Shown here: piece by piece, positions 10,135 through 20,266 of the stretch
Layout of the letters: the number at the start of each line of letters is the position of its first letter
Numbering within the stretch: the first letter of the stretch is position 1
Source of the DNA: Bacteroidia bacterium
Lineage (GTDB): Bacteria > Bacteroidota > Bacteroidia > AKYH767-A > OLB10
Direction: 5' to 3'
DNA length: 64,000 bases
Assembly: GCA_020847635.1 (NCBI GenBank)
Contig: JADLBQ010000049.1
Location: 1 to 64,000 of the forward strand
Program-made: the position numbers and the translations under genes
The notes under the pieces: generated by a model
Seen by the model: the letters and a program-made list of their open reading frames with translations, nothing else
What the model was told of the DNA's origin: nothing
The model's database searches: none

Positions 10135-10793
10135 TAATCAATAACCATTTCGGGGATTTCACCTTCAATAATAAGTTTTCCGGTTGTTGCCCTTTTAATC
10201 TGATCAACAGATACTCCCGGAGCGCGCTCAATCAGTTTAAAACCACCCTGGGGTAAAATATCAACCACCGCCAGTTCGGTTACAATCCGTTTCACGCATT
10301 TTTTACCGGTTAGGGGAAGGGTACAGGCCGGCAGCAATTTTGATTCTCCGGCTTTATTGACATGCTGCATTGCCACTATGATATTCTTGGCAGAAGCAAC
10401 AAGATCCATGGCACCTCCCATACCTTTGACCAGTTTACCGGGAATTTTCCAGTTGGCAATATCTCCGTTTTCACTCACTTCCATTCCACCAAGGATGGTG
10501 AGGTCAACCTTTTGAGCACGGATCATTCCAAAACTCAGAGCTGAATCAAATATTGCCGCACCCGGAAGTAAGGTAACCGTTTGTTTTCCGGCATTAATCA
10601 GATCGGCATCTTCTTCGCCTTCAAAAGGGAATGGTCCCATGTTGAGGATTCCGTTTTCTGACTGAAGAACAACATTGATGTTTTTAGGGATATAGTTGGC
10701 TACAAGAGTCGGAATTCCGATTCCAAGATTTACATACATCCCGTTTTTAACCTCTTTAGCAATTCGTTTAGCGATTCCGTTTTTATCAAGCAT
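10134..10793 (-). CDS. scoB: 3-oxoacid CoA-transferase subunit B
   Basis: NLGIGIPTLVANYIP, QSENGILNMGPFP (active-site Glu motif SENG), LTILGGMEVSENGDIANWKIPGKLVKGMGGAMDL. Confidence 0.92.
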   Translation of the reverse strand: MLDKNGIAKRIAKEVKNGMYVNLGIGIPTLVANYIPKNINVVLQSENGILNMGPFPFEGEEDADLINAGKQTVTLLPGAAIFDSALSFGMIRAQKVDLTILGGMEVSENGDIANWKIPGKLVKGMGGAMDLVASAKNIIVAMQHVNKAGESKLLPACTLPLTGKKCVKRIVTELAVVDILPQGGFKLIERAPGVSVDQIKRATTGKLIIEGEIPEMVID

Positions 10794-10820
10794 GGTAAAA
10801 TAAATTTTAGAATTAAAGAA

Positions 10821-11531
10821 TCAGGTTTTTTTTCTGACTGTTAACTGCTCAATCCGTTTTTCATAGTTAGTACCCTGGAAAATCCGGTGGACATAAATAC
10901 CGGGAACATGAATTTCGTTTGGGTTAAGCTCACCGGGTTCGACCAGGTATTCAACTTCGGCAATGGTAATTTTTCCTGCCATTGCAACAACCGGGCTGAA
11001 ATTTCTGGCGGTAAGCCGGAAAATAAGGTTCCCCGTTGAATCGCCTTTCCAGGCTTTTACAATTGAAAAATCGGGTTCGAGGGCATATTCAAGCAGGTAT
11101 TCTTTTTCCACCCCGTTAAATGTAAATTTTCTAACTTCTTTTCCCTGAGCTACTTCTGTACCCACTCCAGCCGGAGTAAAGATGGCAGGCATTCCATAAC
11201 CGGCAGCCATCAGCCGGGTTGCCAGTGTTCCTTGCGGAATTAAATTCACTTCCATTTCACCGCTGAGTGTGAGCCGTTCAAATTCGGCATTTTCACCTAC
11301 ATAGGATGCAATCATTTTTTTGATTTGCTTTTTCTTTAACAGCAGGCCAAGGCCAAAGTCATCCACACCGGCATTGTTGCTGATGCAGGTAAGGTTTTTA
11401 ACTCCTTTTTCAACTAAAGCCGAAATACAGTTTTCAGGAATTCCGCAAAGACCAAATCCTCCGGCAGCAAGCGTAACGCCATCCTTAATGTCATGAATTG
11501 CCTCACTGGCATTTTTTACAGTTTTATTCAT
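10821..11531 (-). CDS. scoA: 3-oxoacid CoA-transferase subunit A
   Basis: [77 protein letters not shown]. Confidence 0.92.
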   Translation of the reverse strand: MNKTVKNASEAIHDIKDGVTLAAGGFGLCGIPENCISALVEKGVKNLTCISNNAGVDDFGLGLLLKKKQIKKMIASYVGENAEFERLTLSGEMEVNLIPQGTLATRLMAAGYGMPAIFTPAGVGTEVAQGKEVRKFTFNGVEKEYLLEYALEPDFSIVKAWKGDSTGNLIFRLTARNFSPVVAMAGKITIAEVEYLVEPGELNPNEIHVPGIYVHRIFQGTNYEKRIEQLTVRKKT

Positions 11532-11543
11532 GGTTCAAATTAA

Positions 11544-13757
11544 TTAAAATCCAAAATTTTCCTGTGTATTTGATTGATTATTTTTATATTTATTGCAATC
11601 GAGTTCGATTGTAATTTTACCTTCGGGTTTTTCAAAATCACCCTGATAAATATTCAGCTCTTTATCTGCATAAAGTTTTTTCATATACAAAGCCCAGACC
11701 GGTAAAGCCATGTTGGCACCCTGGCCGAGACTGGTCGAACGAAAGTGGACCGACCGATCTTCACATCCGACCCAAACACCGGAAACCAGTTCGGGAGTTA
11801 TTCCCATGTACCATCCATCACTCTGGTTTTGGGTTGTTCCTGTTTTCCCAGCCATTGGCTGGGTCAGCCCGTATTTATAGCGAAGCCTGACACTGGTTCC
11901 AAATTGAACGGCTCCCATCATCATGTTAATCATTACATAAGCTGTTTGTTCACTGATTGCTTCAATTTTTTTGGGAATAAATTCCTGGAGAACGACCCCG
12001 TTTTTATCTTCAATCCGGGTTAAGTACACGGGTTGAGTCCACACTCCTTTGTTGGCAAAGGTACTGTAAGTTCCAACCAATTCGAACACGGAAAGGTCAA
12101 CCGTACCCAGGCAGATGGAAGGAACTTTCTCCATTTCACTCTGGATCCCCAGTTTATGAGCCATTTCAACAGTTGCATAAGGGCCAAATTGTTTCATCAG
12201 GTAAGCCGAAATGGTATTAACCGATTCGGCTAATGCTTCTTTGAGCATCAGCATTCCACCATATTTATTATCGGAGTTCTTGGGTGTCCATGGCTGGCCG
12301 GCTTCGGTAATAATGGTAACAGGGGTATTGGGAACCTTGAAGCAGGGCGAATAACCTTCCTGGACTGCTAAGGTGTAGAGAATGGGTTTAAATGCCGAGC
12401 CAACCTGGCGTTTTCCTTCTTTCACATGATCGTATTTAAAGTGCTCGAAATTATCACCGCCAACCCAGGCTTTAACAAAACCCGTATGCGGCTCCATGCT
12501 CATCATGCCAGTCTGCAATATCATTTTGTAATATTTGATTGAGTCAAGCGGTGACATAACGGTGTCAATATCACCATTCCAGCTGAAGATTGTCATCCGT
12601 GTTTTGGCTGCAAAGTTCTTTTGAATCGAATCTTCACTTACTCCTTCGGCTTTCAGCCCGGCATAACGGGCAGAGCGTTTGATGCCCTGATCCAGGACAC
12701 CTAGAGATTCATTAAATGGGTTCCTGTTTTTCCAGTGTTCAAAAAAAGTTTTCTGTAAGGCTGACAGGTGCTCTTTCACCGCTTCTTCGGCATAGCGCTG
12801 CATACGCGAATCAAGGGTAGTATAAATTTTAAGGCCATCCCTGTAAATGTTGTAAGGTGTTCCGTCAGCTTTTTTATGTTCTTTACACCAGTCATTCATT
12901 TCCAGCCTGAGCATTTCCCGGAAATAGGTAGCCAGTCCCTGATTATGATCATCCGCTTTATATTTGAGCGTAATCGGGGTTGCTTTCAGTGAATCAAAAT
13001 CATGCTTTGACAGAAAGCCATATTTGGTCATCTGAGCAAGGACGGTGTTTCGCCTAATGGTGGAGTTGGCAGGATTCCGGACAGGAGAATAAATGGTAGG
13101 CCCTTTAAGAAGCCCGACTAGGACAGCCGATTCGGCAACATTCAGTTCGGAGGGTGATTTTTGAAAAAAGGTACGGCTGGCCGACTTAATGCCAAAAGCA
13201 TTTTGACCAAACTCTACCGTATTCAGATACATAGTCAGAATTTCTTCTTTGGTATAGCTTTTTTCCAGGCGGACCGCAATAATCCATTCTTTCACTTTTC
13301 TGATGATGAGGCCGGTTGTGGTCATCTTTTCACGAGGGAACAGGTTCTTGGCAAGCTGCTGAGTCAATGTACTTCCTCCACCTGCATCCTGCCTGGTGAG
13401 AATGGTTTTGAAAAGCACCCGCAAGAGTCCTTTAATATCAATTCCGGAATGATTTTCAAACCGGATATCTTCAGTTGCGATTAAGGCTTTAACCAAGACG
13501 GGTGATAATTCATTAAATGAGGTGTTGGAGCGGTTTTGAATAAAATACTTTCCCAGTAATTGCCCATCGGATGAAATGACTTCACTGGCAAGATTGGATT
13601 TTGGATTTTCAAGTTCTTCAAATGAAGGCAGTTCACCAAACACACCCTTGGATACGGAAAAAACAAACAGGCACAATGCCAGTACGGGTGCCAAGGCCAC
13701 AAACCAAACCGCTAATGAAATTTTCAGTGAGGAACTTTTTTTCTTCTTTTTTTTCAC
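11544..13757 (-). CDS. Penicillin-binding protein 1A family (glycosyltransferase GT51 + transpeptidase)
   Basis: GT51 motifs ATEDIRFENHSGID and GGGSTLTQQLAKNLF; transpeptidase motifs and KTGTTQNQSDGWYMG. The track starts at 13799; an in-frame GTG at 13757 (VKKKKKKSSSLKI + TM) seems more plausible. Confidence 0.9.
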   Translation of the reverse strand: MKKKKKKSSSLKISLAVWFVALAPVLALCLFVFSVSKGVFGELPSFEELENPKSNLASEVISSDGQLLGKYFIQNRSNTSFNELSPVLVKALIATEDIRFENHSGIDIKGLLRVLFKTILTRQDAGGGSTLTQQLAKNLFPREKMTTTGLIIRKVKEWIIAVRLEKSYTKEEILTMYLNTVEFGQNAFGIKSASRTFFQKSPSELNVAESAVLVGLLKGPTIYSPVRNPANSTIRRNTVLAQMTKYGFLSKHDFDSLKATPITLKYKADDHNQGLATYFREMLRLEMNDWCKEHKKADGTPYNIYRDGLKIYTTLDSRMQRYAEEAVKEHLSALQKTFFEHWKNRNPFNESLGVLDQGIKRSARYAGLKAEGVSEDSIQKNFAAKTRMTIFSWNGDIDTVMSPLDSIKYYKMILQTGMMSMEPHTGFVKAWVGGDNFEHFKYDHVKEGKRQVGSAFKPILYTLAVQEGYSPCFKVPNTPVTIITEAGQPWTPKNSDNKYGGMLMLKEALAESVNTISAYLMKQFGPYATVEMAHKLGIQSEMEKVPSICLGTVDLSVFELVGTYSTFANKGVWTQPVYLTRIEDKNGVVLQEFIPKKIEAISEQTAYVMINMMMGAVQFGTSVRLRYKYGLTQPMAGKTGTTQNQSDGWYMGITPELVSGVWVGCEDRSVHFRSTSLGQGANMALPVWALYMKKLYADKELNIYQGDFEKPEGKITIELDCNKYKNNQSNTQENFGF

Positions 13758-13840
13758 GTTCTGTTCTGCATGGAAGCCTGCTAAAATAATTAAATGCAAG
13801 AGGGAGGGTAATTATTTTGCCTGAACAGGCCTGCAACAAA

Positions 13841-13870
13841 AAAAATCCCTTCCTAATGGAAGGGATTTTA
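13841..13870 (-). terminator. Rho-independent terminator downstream of the T9SS-type secreted protein gene
   Basis: Stem aaaatcccttcc/ggaagggatttt with loop taat. A run of A on + (T on the minus transcript) follows in the minus direction. Confidence 0.85.
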
Positions 13871-13886
13871 ACACACATTAGAAAAA

Positions 13887-16800
13887 TTAACGAGTAAATT
13901 TATAGCTTGTCCGGTCAGTCTCATTGAAGATGATGATAGAGTAAATACCGGAAGCAAGGTTCAGATTTATGTCAAGCTGATTCATACCTTCAGTTGCCGG
14001 CATGCCATCAGCACTTGAAATAATGCGGCCTGCCACATCAATGAGTTTATAACTGAAAGGCTTATTGCTGTTGTAATTAAAGATCACGCTGAAATTGTTT
14101 TCTGAATGATCAGCAACTGTAATAATTTTCAGTTCTTTTGAGATGTTAACCGGCACCAACGGGTATGACTTTTCTTCACCGTTAATATCCACTTCAGTCA
14201 GGCGGTAGTATTGCAAACCAGTTAACGGATTTTCATCATACATTGTATAGATGCTGTTGGTAGTGCGGTTACCCATACTTTCTTTCCTGCCGATAAAAGT
14301 AAATTCATGGCCATCTTTTGTCCGGTCAATCATATAATGGCTGCAGTTAAATTCAGAAGCAGTAATCCATTCTAATTTAACCTGTTTCCCTTCAGGAGTT
14401 GCTCTGAAGCTGAGCAATTCAATCGGTAATGGCTGTGGTTCGAGGGTAAGTGCCCAGGCATGATTCAAATCCACCAGGCCGGGTGATAAGTTGGAAGTTG
14501 CTGTCGGATTGGACTGGCCTGCGGTGTAAGGTCTCCATTTCTCAAGAACCGGATCAAACCGCTGAGAACGGTAAGCACCTGCACCGGCAGATTCGGCCGG
14601 AGCAAAGGTAAAGGTAATATTAGCCTGCGGGTTGACTCCGGTGTTGTTAATATACCAGTAACGTTTCACCATATTCGCTGCATTGTTCAAACCCGTCCAG
14701 GCATTATTCGCACTGTTAACTCCTAACGGGAGGGGTGTATTAGTCGGCAAAATGGTTGGATAGGTACTTACAGTCAGGTCGTGGGTACCTGCTGTTGGAA
14801 CATAGGTAAATGGAATATACACACCACCGGCAGTAATGAACGGGAACAAGCGGGAGTTTAAGTCCGAACCGATCTTCCAGCGGATGCGGCTATAGCTCAA
14901 CGAATCATTGACTTCACTTTGCAGATAACCGTTGGCAGCACGGGTTAAGGCTGACACATCACTCCAGTTCAGGGTAACCAGATTACTGTCAATTTTAAGC
15001 CGTCCGCTCATCAGATAAAGCACACTATCAACCACAATGTCCTGATCGAGCCGAACATGCCCGGAAATATTGTTAACAGTAAGGCGGTTAAATGTTGTAT
15101 TGCTGGAGCCGAAGATTTTTTGTTCCATGTTTCCATTAAACATCACCTGGCTGTTGCCGGCAATGAATGAGCCGTTATTTTGCCAGAAGCCGGCACCCGA
15201 ACCATTTCCTATTTTAATGAGAACCGGTTCGTAGGTCCGGTAAAAATGAAACTGGAAATTAGGACGAATGTCAGATGACTGCCGCTGGTAGGGTCCGCTC
15301 AATGGCATCGGGTTAAATGTACAACCGCTTGCACCTCCGCCAATTCCTCTTGTAACAACGTATTTCCTGTTTGAAACCGGTGTATTTACCGACTGTGTTC
15401 CATAAAGTTTATCGTCATTCGATGCATTATTAGTGGCGTTGCCATAACAGATGACAAAGACGATATCCCTGCCAAGCGGATTAAAATCAATCGGAGTAGA
15501 CAAGGGCAGGTAAAGCATTCCACCGGTTGGCGGAAGGTAGAATGGGCCGGGAGCACTTAAATTAAGATTTCCAGTGAAAACTGTAACCGGAGCTGCCGGA
15601 AGGCCATTAACCGGTGGCCAGGTAGTTGGCGGGCTTGAAGCAAAATAATTGGCATTTGTGTAATAATAGCTTAATGTAAATCCATTATACGGAACGGTGG
15701 TCGAGCGGGTGTAAAACTCAAAAGCAATAGTATCAATCCGGTCACCATTCATCAGCCCTTCGGCATACATTTCACTTGCCAGAAACCAAGTAGCTGTTCG
15801 CTGCCTGAAACCGGGGTTACGCAGTGAAAACGCTTCAAAAGCAAGGGTGAGTTTTCCATTATACAATTTGGCGGAATCCTGATGATGATCAATTACTTTG
15901 ATTTCACTGTTTGTTGAAATAGTAAGTGAATCGGCAGCCGTAAACGACCGGTTGTTCTTACCATTTATGGTTAAAGAAGAATTTCCTTCAATTCTGAATT
16001 TTCTAGTTGTGGCATTCACACCCAACCGGATCACCGGCTGGTAGGTTGGTGCCTGAATTCCCGGGGTAGTCCCATCAATATCTTCAAGCACGGCTGCATC
16101 TGATGAGATGGTAGGCACACCGCCACACCAGTTCATTATGTTATTCCAGTCGTCATCAAAACCACCCAGCCATACCCTCCAGCCCGGCAGGATGGCACAG
16201 TCGGGAATGATAGTTATAGTATAATCTTCTGTTTCGCCCCAGGTATAGGTAGCACAGGGATCAATATTAGAAGCTGCATAAACTTCGCGAACGCGTAAGG
16301 TAGTAGCACCCAGGTTAGCTGTTGCCGGTACGGTAAAGTTTGCAGTGTAAGTGCCATTAGAAGCTAAATTGGGGGATTGCATTATTTTTTCAGCAACTTC
16401 AAATATTCCGTTGTAATTATAATCAATCCAGGCTGCCAGGTAGTTTGATGAATACCAGGTTCCGACCTGGGCAGTTAATGCATAATTTTTACTTACCATC
16501 AGGGTTGTGGTCTTCCCGGGAACTGCAGGGAATCGTTCATAATCAGGTGGGTGGATAGAAAATGGACAAGGACCTCCGGTGCATCCTCCGGCATTCGGCC
16601 CCACGCTATTCATGTAGTTATCTATTATCGGATAGCCGGTTTCACCCGGAAGATTTACATGGGCAATATAATCGTTATTGGTATAACCGGCCCAACTGGT
16701 TCCTGCCGTATAAAGCGGCAGGCAATAGCTCACATCAATTTTACGGGCACCGACTAAGGTAACAGGATTCGGGGAGGTGTATTTAATACCATTTGCTCCA

Positions 16801-17903
16801 TAGCTAATAAACTCACCATCAACATAATTTCCGGGTGTAGCTGACGGAGGGATATTATAAACAAGCCAGAAGAAATTATCTCCGTTATAGAGATTAAATG
16901 CCAGAGACGGAATAAACCTCAGGTTTGTGGTTCCTCCAAAGGGATTGTTAATCTGGGTTCCAATCTGGGTTGCAACAACAATGTCGAAAATGGGAGTACC
17001 GGCAGTCCAGTATAACCGGGCCGAGGAAATATCGGTCATGTAATTGGTTGTTGAACCCAGCAGGTTAAAAACAAGAGAATCAATGGTAAGCGGATTGGCT
17101 GCACCGGCAACTTTCAGATTGGCTGCTACAACCCACTGCCCGGTTGTATTTACATTAACGCCAGCGGTATTCTGGTAAGCAAGTCCATACGAAATAACAC
17201 TTTGGTTGCTGGGGTAGGTTTCAATCTGAAAGGAATCAATCCAGATATCATTTCCGGTGTACTGGGCGCTTTCACTTTTCCCGACAATGATTACATAAAG
17301 TGTAGAAACCGAATAAAGCGCACCGGCAGGAATGGTGTAGAAATATTGATACCAGTTATTAGGAGTCATTACTGTAGGTGCATTATTAAAATACCGGTGA
17401 ATCTGCGGAGCAGCATTTACATTATCGCTCAGAAGGAGTGCATTTGGACCCGTAATATCGGGGGCGGTATTTATATAAACGGCTACATTATCGAGGGTAT
17501 TGCCGTTATTATCCCGGTACATATAGAATGCAAAGGTTGAAGGAGTAACAGGACCACGGGCAGAGAGGTCAAAAGGTCTTGAAATAAGCAGTGAGCCTTC
17601 AACCGGTACAGGAGGAACACTTAATAAATTGGGAGCTCCTACCATGTAAGAACGGAAACCCATCATTCCGTTTCCGGCATGGGTACCATGAAGCGGATTG
17701 GTAAGGGATGTGTTATTGCGAATCCAATAGTTCTCTGCCGGGTAGTTAGTTGGCAACACCATTTCCTGAGACCAGCCTAAAGCAGGAAACTGGGAAGGCA
17801 TACCACCAACCAGATCAAAAGTCTCATAGACCATTGTCTGAGAAAATACCGGAGCAGCAGACAGCAGAAAAAAAACAACCAGGTGAAGTATTATTTTTTT
17901 CAT
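13887..17903 (-). CDS. Large secreted multidomain protein with GEVED-like domain and C-terminal T9SS type A-like sorting domain
   Basis: Signal peptide MKKIILHLVVFFLLSAAPVFSQ. GEVED-like region AAWIDYNYNGIFEVAEKI...LRVREVYAASNIDPCATYTWGETEDYTITI. C-terminal SYKLIDVAGRIISSADG...NLASGIYSIIIFNETDRTSYKFTR. Confidence 0.85.
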   Translation of the reverse strand: MKKIILHLVVFFLLSAAPVFSQTMVYETFDLVGGMPSQFPALGWSQEMVLPTNYPAENYWIRNNTSLTNPLHGTHAGNGMMGFRSYMVGAPNLLSVPPVPVEGSLLISRPFDLSARGPVTPSTFAFYMYRDNNGNTLDNVAVYINTAPDITGPNALLLSDNVNAAPQIHRYFNNAPTVMTPNNWYQYFYTIPAGALYSVSTLYVIIVGKSESAQYTGNDIWIDSFQIETYPSNQSVISYGLAYQNTAGVNVNTTGQWVVAANLKVAGAANPLTIDSLVFNLLGSTTNYMTDISSARLYWTAGTPIFDIVVATQIGTQINNPFGGTTNLRFIPSLAFNLYNGDNFFWLVYNIPPSATPGNYVDGEFISYGANGIKYTSPNPVTLVGARKIDVSYCLPLYTAGTSWAGYTNNDYIAHVNLPGETGYPIIDNYMNSVGPNAGGCTGGPCPFSIHPPDYERFPAVPGKTTTLMVSKNYALTAQVGTWYSSNYLAAWIDYNYNGIFEVAEKIMQSPNLASNGTYTANFTVPATANLGATTLRVREVYAASNIDPCATYTWGETEDYTITIIPDCAILPGWRVWLGGFDDDWNNIMNWCGGVPTISSDAAVLEDIDGTTPGIQAPTYQPVIRLGVNATTRKFRIEGNSSLTINGKNNRSFTAADSLTISTNSEIKVIDHHQDSAKLYNGKLTLAFEAFSLRNPGFRQRTATWFLASEMYAEGLMNGDRIDTIAFEFYTRSTTVPYNGFTLSYYYTNANYFASSPPTTWPPVNGLPAAPVTVFTGNLNLSAPGPFYLPPTGGMLYLPLSTPIDFNPLGRDIVFVICYGNATNNASNDDKLYGTQSVNTPVSNRKYVVTRGIGGGASGCTFNPMPLSGPYQRQSSDIRPNFQFHFYRTYEPVLIKIGNGSGAGFWQNNGSFIAGNSQVMFNGNMEQKIFGSSNTTFNRLTVNNISGHVRLDQDIVVDSVLYLMSGRLKIDSNLVTLNWSDVSALTRAANGYLQSEVNDSLSYSRIRWKIGSDLNSRLFPFITAGGVYIPFTYVPTAGTHDLTVSTYPTILPTNTPLPLGVNSANNAWTGLNNAANMVKRYWYINNTGVNPQANITFTFAPAESAGAGAYRSQRFDPVLEKWRPYTAGQSNPTATSNLSPGLVDLNHAWALTLEPQPLPIELLSFRATPEGKQVKLEWITASEFNCSHYMIDRTKDGHEFTFIGRKESMGNRTTNSIYTMYDENPLTGLQYYRLTEVDINGEEKSYPLVPVNISKELKIITVADHSENNFSVIFNYNSNKPFSYKLIDVAGRIISSADGMPATEGMNQLDINLNLASGIYSIIIFNETDRTSYKFTR

Positions 17904-18188
17904 AATTGTGTGTGTTAAAATAGAATTATACTCGTTTAAATGATTTTAAGTTTAGAAACTAACCGGGAACAATTTCTTGTCAACCGGAAATTCGCCTCTA
18001 ATTTCATAAATCTCAAAAGGAAAAACAAATTATTTTCAGACTTTTGTTAATAAAAAACAGAACTGTTAATTTTCTGACTGTGAAGTTAATACAAAAGTAT
18101 TATAAGGACCGGTAACTGAGCAGCAATACAAAATTTTTAACCTTTGCTCTTCTTCCATTTTACCTCTGGTATAAATTGTTAAAATGAT

Positions 18189-20252
18189 ATGAAAAAAATC
18201 CTGGCAATTCTTCTGACCCTGACTTTACTGAAAACATTCACGGCAACCTCACAGACAGTATATACGCCTGAACTGTTATGGAAACTAAAACGGATTTCAG
18301 ATCACTCCTTATCACCGGATGGCAGCAAAGTGGTTTATACTGTCAGAAGTTTTGACCTGGCAGCTAATAAAGGCAACACAGACATCCGGCTGCTGGATAT
18401 CAAAACAGGTAAGACCACTTCGCTGGCCAATGAGCATGCCGTAGATGAAACATCGCCACGGTGGCTATCCGATTATCTCATTGTTTATATGGCTGCCGAT
18501 TCGGATGGGAACAACCAGTTATGGATGATTCAGGCAGACGGTACAGGTAAAAAACAAATTTCCTTTTTTGAGCCAGCGTTTTCAATCAGCAATTACGGAT
18601 TCTGCCGGAGTGCACAACAATTCTGGTTTACCTCAGAAGTAAAGATGCTCAATGTATTCGGAAAAGAATTTTTCAAAGATCTTCCGGAAAACTCAGCCCG
18701 CATTTATGATGACCTGATGTATCGCCACTGGAATGCATGGGATGACGGAAGCCGGACACATGTCTTCACTGCCCGGTTTGATGGAACCAGACTGGGAGCA
18801 GCAACCGATATCATGAAAGACGAACCTTTTGATTCGCCTTTGAAACCAAATGGCGGAGCCGGGCAAATTGATATCAGTGCAGACGGAAAATGGATTGCTT
18901 ATACCTGTAAAAAACTAAACGGAAAAGCGTATGCCGTTTCAACCAACAGCGATATTTTCCTGTATGAAATTGCAAGCGGTAAGACTGTGAACCTGACCGA
19001 AGGAATGCAGGGGTATGATGTGGCACCCCGGTTTTCGCCTGATGGCAGTCAGCTCTTATGGCTGAGCATGGAAACACCGGGATATGAAGCAGACCGCAAC
19101 CGGATTATGATTATTGATCTTAAAACCAAACAAAAAAGAGAAGTAACCCAACATTTTGATTATTCGGTTGATGATGCCAGATGGAGTTCAGACGGATTAC
19201 AGATTTATTTTGGCTGCATGATCCAGGCAACGGGCCAGATCTGGGTTTATGACTCTAGGCTGAGAAGTGCTTATCCGTTCCGGCAAATCACTCACGATAC
19301 CGGTGACCATACCGGTTTTTCCATAGCCGGTTCAGGAAATTCAACGGTGATGGTATCTTCCATGATGAGTATGAGTTATCCGGCTGAGCTGTTTAGGATA
19401 AACCTGAAGAGCGGCCGTTCGCAGCAGATCACTTTCGAGAATCAGGAAATTCTGCAAAGAGTTGCAACCGGGAAAGTAGAAAAGCGGATGGTTAAAACAA
19501 CCGACCAAAAAGACATGCTGGTTTGGGTTATCTATCCACCGGGTTTTGATCCGGCCCGGAAGTATCCGGCACTGCTCTATTGCCAGGGCGGTCCACAGAG
19601 TACGGTCAGCCAATTTTTCTCCTACCGTTGGAATTTTCAACTCATGGCAGCCAATGGGTATATTGTGGTAGCACCCAACAGACGTGGTCTTCCGTCTTTC
19701 GGAACGGAATGGAATCGCGAGATTTCGGGAGACTGGGGTGGGCAGTGTATGAAAGATTATCTGTCGGCTATAGATGACGTTAGTAAGGAATCGTATGTAG
19801 ATAAAGACAAGATGGGAGCGGTAGGGGCCAGTTTTGGAGGATACAGTGTTTACTGGCTGGCCGGCCATCACCAGAAACGGTTTAAAGCATTTATTGCTCA
19901 TTGCGGGGTATTCAATCTGGAGAGCATGTACGGAACAACCGAAGAACTATGGTTTACAAATTTTGACCTGGGAGGGCCATACTGGCAAACTCCTCAGCCT
20001 AAATCTTACCGGGAATTTTCACCTCATGATTTTGTAAATGACTGGGATACCCCGATTCTGATCATTCACAATCAGAACGATTTTAGGGTACCGCTGGGCC
20101 AGGGAATGGACGCATTTACAGCCGCCCGGTTAAAAAACATTCCAGCACGTTTTCTGTATTTTCCGGATGAATACCACTGGGTTACCCGGCCGCAGAACAG
20201 TGTTGTTTGGCAGCGGGTTTTTTTCAGCTGGCTTGACCGCTACCTGAAATAG
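18189..20252 (+). CDS. S9 family peptidase (prolyl oligopeptidase / dipeptidyl-peptidase 5-like)
   Basis: Signal peptide, beta-propeller-like N-terminal half, catalytic GASFGGYSVYWLAGH, HNQNDFRVPLGQG and DEYHWV. Confidence 0.9.
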   Translation: MKKILAILLTLTLLKTFTATSQTVYTPELLWKLKRISDHSLSPDGSKVVYTVRSFDLAANKGNTDIRLLDIKTGKTTSLANEHAVDETSPRWLSDYLIVYMAADSDGNNQLWMIQADGTGKKQISFFEPAFSISNYGFCRSAQQFWFTSEVKMLNVFGKEFFKDLPENSARIYDDLMYRHWNAWDDGSRTHVFTARFDGTRLGAATDIMKDEPFDSPLKPNGGAGQIDISADGKWIAYTCKKLNGKAYAVSTNSDIFLYEIASGKTVNLTEGMQGYDVAPRFSPDGSQLLWLSMETPGYEADRNRIMIIDLKTKQKREVTQHFDYSVDDARWSSDGLQIYFGCMIQATGQIWVYDSRLRSAYPFRQITHDTGDHTGFSIAGSGNSTVMVSSMMSMSYPAELFRINLKSGRSQQITFENQEILQRVATGKVEKRMVKTTDQKDMLVWVIYPPGFDPARKYPALLYCQGGPQSTVSQFFSYRWNFQLMAANGYIVVAPNRRGLPSFGTEWNREISGDWGGQCMKDYLSAIDDVSKESYVDKDKMGAVGASFGGYSVYWLAGHHQKRFKAFIAHCGVFNLESMYGTTEELWFTNFDLGGPYWQTPQPKSYREFSPHDFVNDWDTPILIIHNQNDFRVPLGQGMDAFTAARLKNIPARFLYFPDEYHWVTRPQNSVVWQRVFFSWLDRYLK

Positions 20253-20266
20253 CAGCAGAAAGTGGT

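Noticed and set aside
19341-19901. 186-aa minus-strand ORF antisense to the S9 peptidase gene
   Set aside because: Shadow ORF: the plus-strand frame carries catalytic motifs of a full-length peptidase and the antisense product has no recognisable motif.
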